Source of the DNA: Moorena sp. SIO3H5 | Lineage (GTDB): Bacteria; Cyanobacteriota; Cyanobacteriia; Cyanobacteriales; Coleofasciculaceae | DNA length: 59,563 bases | Assembly: GCF_010692395.1 (NCBI RefSeq) | Contig: NZ_JAAHHS010000026.1 | Coordinates: 1 to 59,563 of the forward strand | Reading direction: 5' to 3' | Shown here: piece by piece, positions 38,388-47,690 of the stretch | Numbering within the stretch: the first letter of the stretch is position 1 | How the letters are laid out: every line of letters starts with the position of its first letter | Made by a program: the position numbers and the translations under genes | Notes under the pieces: generated by a model | The model's input: the letters and a program-made list of their open reading frames with translations, nothing else | Told to the model about the DNA's origin: nothing | Databases searched by the model: none

Positions 38388-39206
38388 ATGAATACTAATT
38401 CTGTTTATTCGTCGTTTACTGCTCTGACTCTTAAAGTTGTCGGGCTGATAATGATCGTTTCCTCTCTTTTGGATTACATCATTTTGGCAATTCCCACACA
38501 GGGAGCTAGCCTGTTAAAGCCAGAGTGGCAGTTGAACTTTGCTACCCAAGTTGTTGACCGAGGTATTATCCCTATGGTTGGCATTGGGTTTTTATTTGCT
38601 GGATATTGGATTGCTCAAAGTTCTGCTAGCGGTACTACAGAGCCAAAATCTTCGGTTCAAGATCTCCGATTTTGGGTGCTGTGTCTGTCTAGTTTTCTAG
38701 GGTTGGTCTTTCTGCTAATGGTACCCCTACATCTCAATAACCTTCGTTTGCAAAGTTCCCAGGCTCTAGAACAAATTAACCAAAGAGCCAAGACCGCCGA
38801 AGTTCAACTGGAAAACCGCACTCAGCAAGTCACTGAACTTCTCAAAAGTCCTCAAGGTATAGCCCAGGTAGAAAAGAGATTGGCCGATTTAGACGCAGCT
38901 ATTAAAAGTGGTAGGATTCCAGCACAACAGCTTGAGCAAGCAAAAGCTCAGGCTAACAGAGTTAGACAACAATTGCAGGCAATTAAGGAAAACCCTGATG
39001 TGCTCAATCAAGAAGTAGAGCAAAATATTAACCAAATCCGTAGTCAAAAACTTCAATTAGAGAAACGAGCCACCACAGAAGCTTTCAAACTGGGCATTAA
39101 AACGGGTTTGAGTAGCTTACTCCTAGCAATTGGCTATATTGCCATTGGCTGGACCGGATTACGAGGGTTGGGAAGTACACCAGTAACCCGTCGTGGGCAA
39201 GCTTAG
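38388..39206 (+). CDS. HpsJ-like membrane protein
   Basis: 272 aa. Membrane segments lie at about 15-35, 62-80, 97-118 and 237-260; a long coiled coil covers about 125-225 (RAKTAEVQLENRTQQVTEL, then LEQAKAQANRVRQQLQAI). The arrangement matches HpsJ-family proteins of cyanobacteria, associated with hormogonium polysaccharide secretion and motility. The GT2 gene overlaps its end, supporting a role in glycan production. The exact biochemical role is unknown. Confidence 0.72.
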   Translation: MNTNSVYSSFTALTLKVVGLIMIVSSLLDYIILAIPTQGASLLKPEWQLNFATQVVDRGIIPMVGIGFLFAGYWIAQSSASGTTEPKSSVQDLRFWVLCLSSFLGLVFLLMVPLHLNNLRLQSSQALEQINQRAKTAEVQLENRTQQVTELLKSPQGIAQVEKRLADLDAAIKSGRIPAQQLEQAKAQANRVRQQLQAIKENPDVLNQEVEQNINQIRSQKLQLEKRATTEAFKLGIKTGLSSLLLAIGYIAIGWTGLRGLGSTPVTRRGQA

Positions 39207-40167
39207 TAGGGTGGAAACTTTTAACCCTGACCAGATTTTTGATAATGATCCCCTTGAGATGTTCTCGATTTATATCCTGACCTACAACGAAGAACTAGAT
39301 ATTGCTGCTTGTATCGAGTCAGCCCTACTCTCGGACGATGTGATTATCGTAGATTCAATCAGTAGCGATCGCACTGTAGAAATTGCTAGTCAGTATCCGG
39401 TGCGAGTTGTGCAGCACGCCTTTGAAAGTCATGGACGTCAGCGCACCTGGATGCTAAAGGAAGTGCCCACCAAGTACGAATGGGTCTATATCCTTGAAGC
39501 TGATGAACGCATGACCCCTGAATTATTTGCCGAATGCCAGGGAGCAATACAACGAAAGGAGCATGTGGCTTATTACGTTGCTGAGCGGGTCATGTTCATG
39601 AATCGCTGGATTCGCTACTCTACTCAGTATCCCCGTTACCAACTACGGCTGTTTCGTAAGGACAAGGTTTGGTTTGATGATTATGGTCATACGGAACGGG
39701 AAGTATGCGATGGACAGACTGGTTTTATAAAAGAAACATATCCTCACTACACCAACAGTAAGGGATTTAGCCGCTGGATTGATAAACACAATCGCTACTC
39801 TACCGACGAAGCTCTCGAAACTTTGCGCCAGTTGGAGCAAGGAACTGTTAAGTGGCAAGACTTATTTTTTGGGCGTTCGGAAGTAGAAAGACGCCGTGCC
39901 CTGAAAAACTTGTCCTTACGCTTGCCCTGGCGACCTGTATTGCGTTTTATATATATGTACTTCCTACTCGGAGGCTTCTTGGATGGTCAAGCCGGGTTTG
40001 CCTGGTGCATGTTACAAGCATTTTATGAGTATCTGATATTGCTCAAAGTTTGGGAACTTAAGCATCCCATGCCCCCTCCGAGTAACCGTGTGATTTCCTC
40101 AACTTCCCCAGGCTCAAAAGACTCTGATGCTACCCAAGTAACTTCGCAGTCACTAAGCGAGGATTAA
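39193..40167 (+). CDS. Glycosyltransferase family 2 (WaaE/KdtX-like)
   Basis: 324 aa from a GTG at 39193 overlapping the previous gene by 14 bp; an ATG at 39259, directly before the domain, would give 302 aa. The GT-A domain starts FSIYILTYNEELDIAACI, with IIVDSISSDRT, the donor motif LEADERMT (in place of DxD) near residue 100, and the acceptor-side YGHTEREV. This build matches the WaaE/KdtX group that adds glucose-type residues to lipid-linked sugars. The Ser/Thr-rich tail is dispensable-looking. Coupled to the HpsJ-like gene. Confidence 0.85.
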   Translation: MGKLSRVETFNPDQIFDNDPLEMFSIYILTYNEELDIAACIESALLSDDVIIVDSISSDRTVEIASQYPVRVVQHAFESHGRQRTWMLKEVPTKYEWVYILEADERMTPELFAECQGAIQRKEHVAYYVAERVMFMNRWIRYSTQYPRYQLRLFRKDKVWFDDYGHTEREVCDGQTGFIKETYPHYTNSKGFSRWIDKHNRYSTDEALETLRQLEQGTVKWQDLFFGRSEVERRRALKNLSLRLPWRPVLRFIYMYFLLGGFLDGQAGFAWCMLQAFYEYLILLKVWELKHPMPPPSNRVISSTSPGSKDSDATQVTSQSLSED

Positions 40168-41181
40168 GTGGCGAGGCCTGTCGGTTGTTTCCTTGAACAG
40201 CTTGCTCGACAACCCTTTGACTGTAGTCTTTCTGCCAGATTAGGGTAGGATCAAGGGATTTAACTATACCATTGGCTAACTAACCGATAAATCAAACATT
40301 TCATTTTTGATTTTCTATCTTTGTTAATCTATCTCTGGTAATATGTAAAGAATAATACCGATTGATCTGGTCCAAGGGAAAAAACTGGTCTGGTCTTAGT
40401 TCATGCCAGTAATAACCCTATAGCTAGTCCTGGGTGAAATCTAGTCATGGGTATAACTCCCTAATGGCATCATACCTAATGGCATCATATGGTCAAGCAT
40501 TAACTAGCGCCAGACTTCGGAAGTGGTATTTTAGATTGATGCAAACGGCCTACCGTTTTGTGGCAGTTTCTAGAAACCCGGTTTGGAGTAGCTAAAGCCA
40601 GCTCCCAAGTCTGGAGTGAAAAGGGAAAACAGGTTTAATTCCACTGTTAAAACTTACCTTATGATATCAGTTAATGGGTGCAGCGTAGGTTTTTCCTATG
40701 ATATAGCCTCCCATGGGTCAAAGCAACCTCACTTTCCCCCCACTCCACCTAGTTTAAAATTAGTACCTATTGGCGTAGAATAGCTGAGTTCGACATAACC
40801 AACGATCCGACCATTGAGGAGTCTAAAGTCAGGAACTTCGAGTCAGACTAATTGATTGTCAAGGAATTTTTACCTTGAAATCCTCCCAAGAATCCAACAA
40901 TCGTTCTGTCTAGTCCCACTAACCATAGCTGAATTATGATGATGAAAACTGAATTATGTATCCTGTATCCTCCTCATAGGCGAGTAAATTGATTAGATTG
41001 TGCATAGGCGCACGATACGCTAACAAACTGAGATATACTAGTCTATAAGGGCTATATCCACCTTGGAATTTTTTTAACCACTCGAAAAAAAAAGTGGCTA
41101 GGAAAATTAGGAAGAATAGTAGGGAATTGAGGTGGGTAGTCAAAAATTTTATTCAGTTATACAAAGGAGAATCTGTGCTCT
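40168..41181. other. 1-kb gene-free region with a candidate structured RNA
   Basis: No credible gene. Around 40510-40614 the inverted repeats CCAGACTT and AAGTCTGG enclose about 90 nt that include the hairpin AAACGG-CCTA-CCGTTT, compatible with a roughly 105-nt folded RNA. The right end, with AAAGGAGA at 41163-41170, serves the DUF502 gene. Confidence 0.45.
40510..40614. ncRNA. Candidate structured RNA of about 105 nt
   Basis: 8-bp perfect closing stem (40510-40517 with 40607-40614) and an internal 6-bp hairpin. No family recognised; strand unknown. Confidence 0.25.
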
Positions 41182-41910
41182 GTGTTCGAGGGCTTGAAGC
41201 AGGATATAAAAAATGACCTAATTGCGGGAATTCTAGTGGTAATTCCCCTGGCTACCACAATCTGGCTGACGATTACAATCGCCAACTGGGTGATAAATTT
41301 TTTAACTAGAATTCCTAAACAAATTAACCCTTTTGATAATCTACACCCCATCTTAGTAAATCTGATTAATTTAGGAGTGGGTCTGACAGTACCACTACTA
41401 TTTATTATGCTGATTGGCTTGATGGCACGCAACATTGTGGGACGGTGGTTGCTAGATTTGGGTGAGAAACTATTGCAGGCGATTCCCTTAGCTGGCGCAG
41501 TCTACAAAACCCTTAAACAGATTTTGGAAACCCTTTTACAGGATTCTAAAACTAAGTTTAGTCGGGTGATTTTGGTAGAGTATCCTCGCCAAGGAGTCTG
41601 GGCGATCGCGTTCGTTACCGGTGTTGTGAGTGCACAACTCCAATCCCACATGAATCGCCCGATGTTGAGCGTTTTTATACCTACTACTCCTAATCCTACC
41701 AGTGGCTGGTATGCTATGGTTCCTGAACAGGACGTGATTAATCTTTCGATGTCCATCGAAGATGCCTTTAAAGTATTGCTCTCAGGTGGAATTGTTAGCC
41801 CAGATAACCCGGCAATCCCAATTAATCTACAGCAGCCTCCGGAAAAGCAACCATTAGAAGAACCATTGCCTGAGATGATACAGCAGGTTTTGCCAACAGA
41901 AGAAACCTAA
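41182..41910 (+). CDS. DUF502 family membrane protein
   Basis: 242 aa from a GTG at 41182 with AAAGGAGA upstream. Two membrane segments (residues about 15-38 and 65-88) frame a loop, followed by a conserved cytoplasmic region (LLQAIPLAGAVYKTLKQILETL) and SVFIPTTPNPTSGWYAMVPEQDV, the family signature. Function unknown; widespread in bacteria. It precedes nusB and ftsY in the same direction, with 40 bp to nusB. Confidence 0.88.
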   Translation: MFEGLKQDIKNDLIAGILVVIPLATTIWLTITIANWVINFLTRIPKQINPFDNLHPILVNLINLGVGLTVPLLFIMLIGLMARNIVGRWLLDLGEKLLQAIPLAGAVYKTLKQILETLLQDSKTKFSRVILVEYPRQGVWAIAFVTGVVSAQLQSHMNRPMLSVFIPTTPNPTSGWYAMVPEQDVINLSMSIEDAFKVLLSGGIVSPDNPAIPINLQQPPEKQPLEEPLPEMIQQVLPTEET

Positions 41911-41950
41911 TCTTTTTGGGTAAAAGAACAAAATTAACTAAGGACAAAAA

Positions 41951-42580
41951 ATGCAACCTCGCAGAATTGCCCGTGAACTGGCTCTTTTGGGCATCTCTCA
42001 GATGCCCAACTCACCAGAGCGGTTGGATACACAACAACTGAATAATCTGGTGCTCGCGGCTGTTCGTACCCTGACAGGAGAAATTCAAGAGGCTTTAGAA
42101 ACGGCGGCGGCTGAACTGAAACGGGGTAGCGATCGCATTCTCGAAAGTGAAACTCGTGCTACTGATGTACGTAGTGCTAGAGCTATGGTAACCGATGCAA
42201 TTGAGTTAACTGAAAAAGCGATCAATCACTTGGGAAGCGCGGTAGAGATTCCCGAAATTGTCCAGTTGTCTAATACGGCTGAAGTCCGTAGCTATACCCT
42301 AGAAATCCTCAAAGCTGTTAGTCGTAGACAGCTTGAGATTGATCAGATGTTGAACCAATCCCTGAAAGATTGGCAACTGAAGCGCTTGCCTCGTATTGAC
42401 CGGGATATTCTGCGGATGGCTGTGGCGGAAATTTCGTTTTTAGATATCCCAGACCGAGTCGCAATTAATGAAGCAGTGGAACTGGCTAAGCGCTACAGTG
42501 ATGAGGAGGGACACCGTTTTATTAATGGTGTTTTGCGTCGTGCCAATGAGTTGATCAAAACTCAAGCTCTACCACAATAG
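41951..42580 (+). CDS. nusB: Transcription antitermination factor NusB
   Basis: 209 aa, longer than the ~140 aa of E. coli NusB because of a helical insertion at residues about 40-100, as in other cyanobacteria. The N-terminal [18 protein letters not shown] and C-terminal [16 protein letters not shown], then [23 protein letters not shown] are diagnostic. It binds boxA RNA with S10 to promote antitermination of rRNA operons. Probably co-transcribed with the DUF502 gene. Confidence 0.95.
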   Translation: MQPRRIARELALLGISQMPNSPERLDTQQLNNLVLAAVRTLTGEIQEALETAAAELKRGSDRILESETRATDVRSARAMVTDAIELTEKAINHLGSAVEIPEIVQLSNTAEVRSYTLEILKAVSRRQLEIDQMLNQSLKDWQLKRLPRIDRDILRMAVAEISFLDIPDRVAINEAVELAKRYSDEEGHRFINGVLRRANELIKTQALPQ

Positions 42581-42584
42581 CGGA

Positions 42585-42625
42585 GGGAGTAGTGAGTAGA
42601 GAGTAGGGATTAGAGAGTAGGAGTA
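42585..42625. repeat. Degenerate 7-nt array (GGGAGTA-like)
   Basis: Starts about 5 bp after the nusB stop; units have diverged (GGGAGTA, GTGAGTA, GAGAGTA). Confidence 0.75.
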
Positions 42626-42803
42626 TCGGGAATAGACTAAAATTCGGCTAATACCCAAGGCTACATTAGAAAATTAATAATATTAAGTCAAATATCGATA
42701 AAATTAAGGAAACGGTTAGGGATTAGCCTAGGGCTAAGCACTCAAAACCTAAATCAAATATTGAATATATATAGTGAATTGACGCCATAGTCAAGTAAGG
42801 GTA

Positions 42804-44648
42804 ATGGTCTTTAATTGGTTCCAACGAAAGTCTGATGCTAGGGCAGGGTCTGCTGAGAAAAAGGACTCTGATACATCTCAAGTAGAATCGGAACAAAAGG
42901 CAACACAACAACAACCAATAGACCAAGCTGATTCTAAGTCCCAAGAAGAGTCATCTTCGGCAGCAGCTGATGATTACCTGAGTTGGGCAAAAGCTGCCTA
43001 CAAAAATGTTCAGAAGCAACAAGTAGATCAATCCCCAGAGACAGACACTACTGACAGTAAGCCAGTAGATGATACAACCGCTCAGCCAGCAGCAACGGCT
43101 ACACCGGAAAAACCTCAAGAATCACAAGAGACTGAATCTCCAGCGGCTGAAACATCGGAAGGGTCTGAGGAAACTGACACGACAGTTGCAGCTGAGGTAG
43201 CTCAGATAACTGTTGAAGAAGAATCACAAGCAGAACCGGAATTAGAAGAGTCTACGGTTAGTGAAGCTTCTGTAGATACTGCTGAAACCGTGGAACCAGT
43301 AACGGAGCAATCCTCTGATCAGATGGTAGAGGAGGTAGTATCAACACCATCGGATTCAGTAAGCTCTAATCATGACTCATCTATAGCGATGACCTCGGTT
43401 GAGAATAAACCAATCCCTGAGTCAGATGCCTTGACAACTGATATAGCTCCATCAGTTGAGACAACAGAGGAAGAAACCCTCGCTTCTGGCCCAAGTTGGG
43501 CGCGTCGATCAAGCACTAACCGACTAGCACGACTGGAACGTCTTAAGGAAACAGCTATTGAAACCCCTGAACCGGAACCCGAAGTGGCAACTATGATCGG
43601 GGATGAAGGGGAAGCAGAGATAGATCAAAATGTGGGTCTGGCCTTTGATGATGGGTTCTTGTGGTCAGCAGAAGTGTTGGCATCTCAGGGAAGAAGTCCT
43701 GAGGATATCTCCATTGAGGAAATTAGCTGGCTCAAGCAACTGCGTCAGGGATTGGGCAAAACTCGTCGTGGGTTGATTAACCAACTAAAGGCGATTGTGG
43801 GTCAAGGCCCGTTGAATCAAGACGCGGTAATGGAGATTGAGGCACTGCTGTTACAAGCAGATGTAGGAGTTGAGGCCACTGACTATATTATTGAGACTCT
43901 ACAAGCTAGGTTGCGGGAGGAGTCTCTACCAGCAGAAAAAGCGATCGCATATCTCAAACAAATCATCAGAGATTTGCTAGAGCAACCTTACAGTAACAAT
44001 TACAGCCGGACCTTTGCTCCAGAAAACGATACCTTGAATATCTGGCTGATGACTGGAGTCAATGGTGCTGGCAAAACTACTACTATTGGTAAACTCGCTA
44101 ACTTAGGTCAGAAGTCAGGCTACCGTTGCCTAATTGCAGCAGCAGATACCTTTCGAGCTGCGGCAGTGGAACAAGTTAAGGTTTGGGGAGAGCGCAGTGG
44201 CACTGAAGTGATTGCTAATCCTGGTAAGAATACTGATCCAGCTGCTGTTGTGTTTGATGGCATTAGTGCTGCCCAATCTAGAAATACCGAATTACTGTTG
44301 GTGGATACAGCAGGACGATTGCAAAATAAGAAAAATCTAATGGAGGAATTGGCGAAAATTCGGCGAATTGTCGCTAAAAAAGCCCCAGATGCCACAGTTG
44401 AATCCTTGCTAGTGCTGGATGCTACCTTGGGTCAAAATGGTTTACGTCAAGCACAAGTCTTCTCAGAGGCGGCAAAACTGAGTGGAGTGGTATTAACAAA
44501 ATTGGATGGAAGCGCCAAAGGTGGTGTCGCTTTAGCAGTGGTGCGGGAACTGGGCTTACCGATTCGCTTTATTGGTGCAGGGGAAGGCATTGAAGATTTG
44601 CGGCCTTTCTCTAGTTATGAATTTGTGGAAGCGTTGCTTAGTGGCTAA
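42804..44648 (+). CDS. ftsY: Signal recognition particle receptor FtsY
   Basis: 614 aa. The first ~270 residues are an acidic, Glu/Ser/Thr-rich, low-complexity region, unusually long for FtsY. The NG GTPase domain follows: N-domain helices about 300-385, P-loop GVNGAGKTTTIGKLA near 420, DTAGRLQNKKN, and TKLDGSAKGG. Together with Ffh and SRP RNA it delivers ribosomes making membrane proteins to the translocon. The acidic extension may mediate membrane or translocon contact. Confidence 0.96.
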   Translation: MVFNWFQRKSDARAGSAEKKDSDTSQVESEQKATQQQPIDQADSKSQEESSSAAADDYLSWAKAAYKNVQKQQVDQSPETDTTDSKPVDDTTAQPAATATPEKPQESQETESPAAETSEGSEETDTTVAAEVAQITVEEESQAEPELEESTVSEASVDTAETVEPVTEQSSDQMVEEVVSTPSDSVSSNHDSSIAMTSVENKPIPESDALTTDIAPSVETTEEETLASGPSWARRSSTNRLARLERLKETAIETPEPEPEVATMIGDEGEAEIDQNVGLAFDDGFLWSAEVLASQGRSPEDISIEEISWLKQLRQGLGKTRRGLINQLKAIVGQGPLNQDAVMEIEALLLQADVGVEATDYIIETLQARLREESLPAEKAIAYLKQIIRDLLEQPYSNNYSRTFAPENDTLNIWLMTGVNGAGKTTTIGKLANLGQKSGYRCLIAAADTFRAAAVEQVKVWGERSGTEVIANPGKNTDPAAVVFDGISAAQSRNTELLLVDTAGRLQNKKNLMEELAKIRRIVAKKAPDATVESLLVLDATLGQNGLRQAQVFSEAAKLSGVVLTKLDGSAKGGVALAVVRELGLPIRFIGAGEGIEDLRPFSSYEFVEALLSG

Positions 44649-44682
44649 GCTGGTCTTGATTTAAATTGCTGGTTATGACAGC

Positions 44683-44717
44683 AAGGGAACAGGGAACAGG
44701 GAACAGGGAACAGGGAA
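44683..44717. repeat. 7-nt array (GGGAACA)
   Basis: About five units beginning 35 bp after the ftsY stop. Confidence 0.88.
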
Positions 44718-44796
44718 GAAAAATTATTACCATTCCTACACGGATCCCTATAGTCATGGTCTGATCAATGATGATGGGATCATAAAAATATAATTC

Positions 44797-44914
44797 CTAA
44801 AAAACGCGATGAAGCGAAGCTTCCGCGCTTATGCGATCGCTACTGTCTCGCTCATCTAAAAAACGCGATGAAGCGAAGCTTCCGCGCTTATGCGATCGCT
44901 AAAGTTTCGCTCAT
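44797..44914. repeat. 59-bp tandem duplication rich in palindromes
   Basis: Units 44797-44855 and 44856-44914 are nearly identical. Each contains GCGATGAAGCGAAGCTTCCG and GCGATCGC. Related sequence occurs at 50849-50886 and 52538-52572. Confidence 0.85.
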
Positions 44915-44954
44915 CAATGATAAGGCAGCTTGTAGTTGATTCGATTTTAATGGA

Positions 44955-44984
44955 ATTGGCGGTAGGCCAAGCTACGCGAACGCA
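44955..44984. repeat. GCCGTAGGCC-type repeat
   Basis: GGCGGTAGGCC followed by AAGCTACGCGAACGC, ending about 10 bp before the HTH gene stop. Confidence 0.75.
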
Positions 44985-44993
44985 AATTCCTGA

Positions 44994-45416
44994 TCAAGCC
45001 GATATCACTTCAAAATCAGAAATCGTCTCAATCCACACCCGTGCTCCACAATTTAGTGGATTGTCCGGGCGATACATCACCCGACAAGGGCCATTGACCT
45101 CCACCGTATGACCGTAAACATTTTTAGAGCCTCGCTTCACCGTAATCACAGGATTACGCTCCCCGGTCTTGAGATTTTGGCGAATGACTTTCTGATTAAC
45201 GTGGATCACAGCCTTAGTGTAATTTGTGCGCTTTGACCAGTTCCGTTTTGGTCCGCGAGTGCCAGGAGTGACCACCGGCATACCATCAAACAACGGAATC
45301 ACCCAAGTTCTACCCACCTTATAAGCCCCTTTAACTCTGCCTTTGCCCAGAAGGTAACGGACGCGAGTGGCAGAAACACCAAGTAATTCAGCGGCTTGTG
45401 CAGTGGAAATCATCAT
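44994..45416 (-). CDS. Small helix-turn-helix DNA-binding protein, copy 1
   Basis: 140 aa. Residues 1-45 form an excisionase or MerR-like HTH (MMISTAQAAELLGVSATRVR, then VKGAYKVGRTWVIPL). The rest is basic and beta-rich (VITVKRGSKNVYGHTVEV), ending RVWIETISDFEVISA. Copy 2 at 52584-53006 differs at only three residues. Upstream lie three palindromic sites with the same layout as at copy 2, the nearest 71 bp from the start codon in both. The sites are the obvious candidates for binding by this protein. No integrase is adjacent, so the annotation excisionase would be misleading. No strong ribosome binding site is visible. Confidence 0.8.
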   Translation of the reverse strand: MMISTAQAAELLGVSATRVRYLLGKGRVKGAYKVGRTWVIPLFDGMPVVTPGTRGPKRNWSKRTNYTKAVIHVNQKVIRQNLKTGERNPVITVKRGSKNVYGHTVEVNGPCRVMYRPDNPLNCGARVWIETISDFEVISA

Positions 45417-45486
45417 GGGGAGTAAACCATTGCTTTGACGATATCATTACCTTAACACACTTGTTCTGAAAAGGCAAGGGTATAGT

Positions 45487-45509
45487 AAAACTATTGCATT
45501 AGCGTAATT
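45487..45509. promoter_or_regulatory. Palindromic site A, copy 1
   Basis: AAAACTATTGC followed by ATTAGC and GTAAT. A degenerate form of ATTGC-N6-GCAAT, starting 71 bp upstream of the HTH gene start. Confidence 0.65.
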
Positions 45510-45571
45510 AAAAAGAAAAAATGGGAGTAGTGGGTGTAGTGAGTTAAAAAATATAAAAGGGTGCTATAAAA

Positions 45572-45594
45572 AAAACTATTGCATTATCGCAATT
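45572..45594. promoter_or_regulatory. Palindromic site B, copy 1
   Basis: AAAACTATTGCATTATCG followed by CAATT, the consensus. It starts 85 bp from site A and is preceded by AAAAGGGTGCTATAA, also found at site C. Confidence 0.7.
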
Positions 45595-45659
45595 TCTCAT
45601 TTGGTGGGATATTTAGGATATGTGGAGTATGTGGGAGTAGTAGTCGAAAAGGGTGCTAT

Positions 45660-45682
45660 AAAACTATTGCATTGTCGAAATA
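45660..45682. promoter_or_regulatory. Palindromic site C, copy 1
   Basis: AAAACTATTGCATTGTCG followed by AAAT, with one arm weakened. It starts 88 bp from site B. Confidence 0.65.
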
Positions 45683-45749
45683 TCAACTCTTAGCTGTTGC
45701 CTGTTGCGTAAGTTATCAGCTATCAGCTTTGAGCCTGTCTGTGGCCAAC

Positions 45750-45790
45750 GGCTGATAGCTGACAGCTGACGGCTGACGGCTGACGGCTGA
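45750..45790. repeat. 7-nt array (GCTGACG/GCTGACA)
   Basis: About six units beyond palindromic site C. Confidence 0.8.
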
Positions 45791-46454
45791 ATGCTTACCC
45801 TGTTGCCTTTCTTATGGAAAAGCGATTGACATATGCACACTTTAGCTTTTTTGTCAATTCATAAGTCTTAAAATTGATCGATTGTTTAGGGGAAATTAGA
45901 GTTTTTAAATGAGATGTAAACAGAAGATGGCTCTAACCGGAAACAATAAACAGCTAAAAGAGAATAGTAGGAAAGGGCTCCCAGATTTTTTGATGTGATC
46001 AGAAATCAGCCTTAGTGTTCATGACCTATTTGGAAAAGGGTTATTTTCTCTGATGAAAGAATAAAATGTTAGACGAAAATTGTCTCTATTTTGTTCCTCA
46101 GGTTCAGGATTGTGATATACTACTATCAAATAAACTCTACTAAAAGTAAATAATCTTAAAAATGTAGCTAGTTGTTATGGCTTGGCTAGACAATTTTTTG
46201 TGAAGCCAATTACAACTTTCATAGCTCATCATACTAGATATTAAGATAATACTAGTTTTTATAATTTATAACTCTGGTAAAATTACGGATTTAATTGAAA
46301 AGGCGGGTTGTAAACTTCTCTAACTTCCCCCTTATCCATGGAAGCTGTAGATACAGCTTGCCAGTAACCTGATCAATAATTATGTGATTGTGGCTCCTGC
46401 TATACGTCCCTGCCATGTGTAGTAACTTTGTCAATCTAAATAGAGCTGACGTCA

Positions 46455-47387
46455 ATGACCGATAAAAACATTCCGCTACCGAATCCCCAAGATGCTGAGA
46501 CTTTATTGGCTGACCTATTTCAGCAAGTAAACAAATGGGAAAGTAACCTAGATGAAAGTACAAACCTTGGTGTAGCTGCAACTGCCGTTAAAAGCTTGCT
46601 GGAAAGTAGAGTTAGCTTTGGCAATCCTAGGGATAAGTTGATATTACTTACCGAAGACCTATTTGAAAAAACTGAAGAGGGATTGACCAACATTTATCGG
46701 CAGCAAATGCGTGATGTATTTGATTTCTATTATATGACTGTGACTGTCGATTTGCGTCCTAAACCAGGGGTTAGATTTTGGCGATTGTGCTGTGAGCTTG
46801 ACTTCAGTCCCAAAGGAGAAAAAGAGCCCATCATTCAGTCTATTTTCCCCAAAAGCCAATGGCGACCTGTGATGAACTTCGGGGTGGGCATGAATTTAGG
46901 TATCAATAGCAATCTTGATTGGAGTATCGGGATTGATAGCACTGAACTAGCCGAAGTTACCACTATTCCTGGGGAGCTCAAAGCTAATGTAGCAAAAAAG
47001 AACGAACTGAAGGCATTCATTGTCATTCCTGAGTATACTTACGAAGCTGGTCACTTTGAAATGATTTCCCAAGGTGAAGGTAACTCAAAGTGTTACTGGC
47101 GCATTGAAGAGCCCGAAATCCAAAACATACCGACAGTGCAATTTGCTATTGTCTTTAAAGTGCCCAAGGAAATAAAGTCTATTAATTTGCGCGGTATGGT
47201 TTGGGTTGAGCCGGATATAAACTGGTTAACTGCTGATATCCGTGATGTTTTCAGTGATCTGGCAGATAGATTAAAAACGTTAATACTAAATAAGAATCAG
47301 GCGGCAATTAAATTTAGTCGTAGTGATGTCAAAGAATGGATATTGAAGCTACCGAAAGCTAATCTTCAACAGGATTTAGCTACTTAA
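46455..47387 (+). CDS. Unknown protein upstream of the CHAT-caspase gene
   Basis: 310 aa, soluble, with no signal peptide. The N-terminal ~95 residues are helical (DAETLLADLFQQVNKWESN), then a beta-rich body (VTVDLRPKPGVRFWRLCCEL, WRPVMNFGVGMNLGIN, FAIVFKVPKEIKSINLRGMV) and a C-terminal helical tail. I do not recognise a family. It precedes the CHAT-caspase gene by 366 bp in the same direction, with a repeat-rich gap. Related accessory loci often pair such proteases with a substrate or sensor gene, so it could be either; that is inference. Confidence 0.65.
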   Translation: MTDKNIPLPNPQDAETLLADLFQQVNKWESNLDESTNLGVAATAVKSLLESRVSFGNPRDKLILLTEDLFEKTEEGLTNIYRQQMRDVFDFYYMTVTVDLRPKPGVRFWRLCCELDFSPKGEKEPIIQSIFPKSQWRPVMNFGVGMNLGINSNLDWSIGIDSTELAEVTTIPGELKANVAKKNELKAFIVIPEYTYEAGHFEMISQGEGNSKCYWRIEEPEIQNIPTVQFAIVFKVPKEIKSINLRGMVWVEPDINWLTADIRDVFSDLADRLKTLILNKNQAAIKFSRSDVKEWILKLPKANLQQDLAT

Positions 47388-47430
47388 ATCGGGTGGATCT
47401 TTTTATTGTAAATCTATGGCGGTCAGCTTA

Positions 47431-47480
47431 AGCGCTACGCGCACGCTACGCGAACAGCTTAAGCGCTACGCGAACAGCTA
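47431..47480. repeat. Tandem GCGCTACGCG-type repeats
   Basis: AGCTTAAGCGCTACGCG occurs twice, with CACGCTACGCGAACAG between. Confidence 0.75.
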
Positions 47481-47630
47481 TCAGCAGTCAGTTATCAGTT
47501 ATCAGGGATCAGTTATTAGCGGTTAGTGATTTTATTCAAAAGCTGGATGCTTATGGTGGGCTTTTTCCCAGACTTTCAATTCTCTAACATCTCTAACTAT
47601 TCAATTATCCCAAATGAGTTTTATTTTAAG

Positions 47631-47690
47631 CTGACCACTGACTACTGACCACTGACTGCTGACCGCTGACCACTGACCACTGACCGCTGT
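47631..47690. repeat. 7-nt array (CTGACCA)
   Basis: About eight units of CTGACCA with CTGACTA, CTGACTG and CTGACCG variants, ending at a GTTCGCGTAGCGTGCGCG repeat. Confidence 0.88.

Larger units (their letters stand above)
44649..44993. other. Repeat-rich boundary between ftsY and the accessory region
   Basis: Contains a 7-nt array (44683-44717), a 59-bp tandem duplication (44797-44914) and a GCCGTAGGCC-type repeat (44955-44984). No gene seen. Confidence 0.75.
45417..46454. other. 1-kb upstream region with three palindromic sites
   Basis: Includes the palindromic sites at 45487-45682, a 7-nt array (45750-45790) and AT-rich sequence leading to the 310-aa gene. No other gene supported. Confidence 0.6.

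Noticed and set aside
40934..41143. 69-codon minus-strand open frame
   Set aside because: No ribosome binding site, unusual composition, and it spans the promoter region of the DUF502 gene.
44994..45416. Annotating the HTH protein as a phage excisionase
   Set aside because: No integrase, attachment site or phage gene is present; only the HTH fold resembles excisionases.
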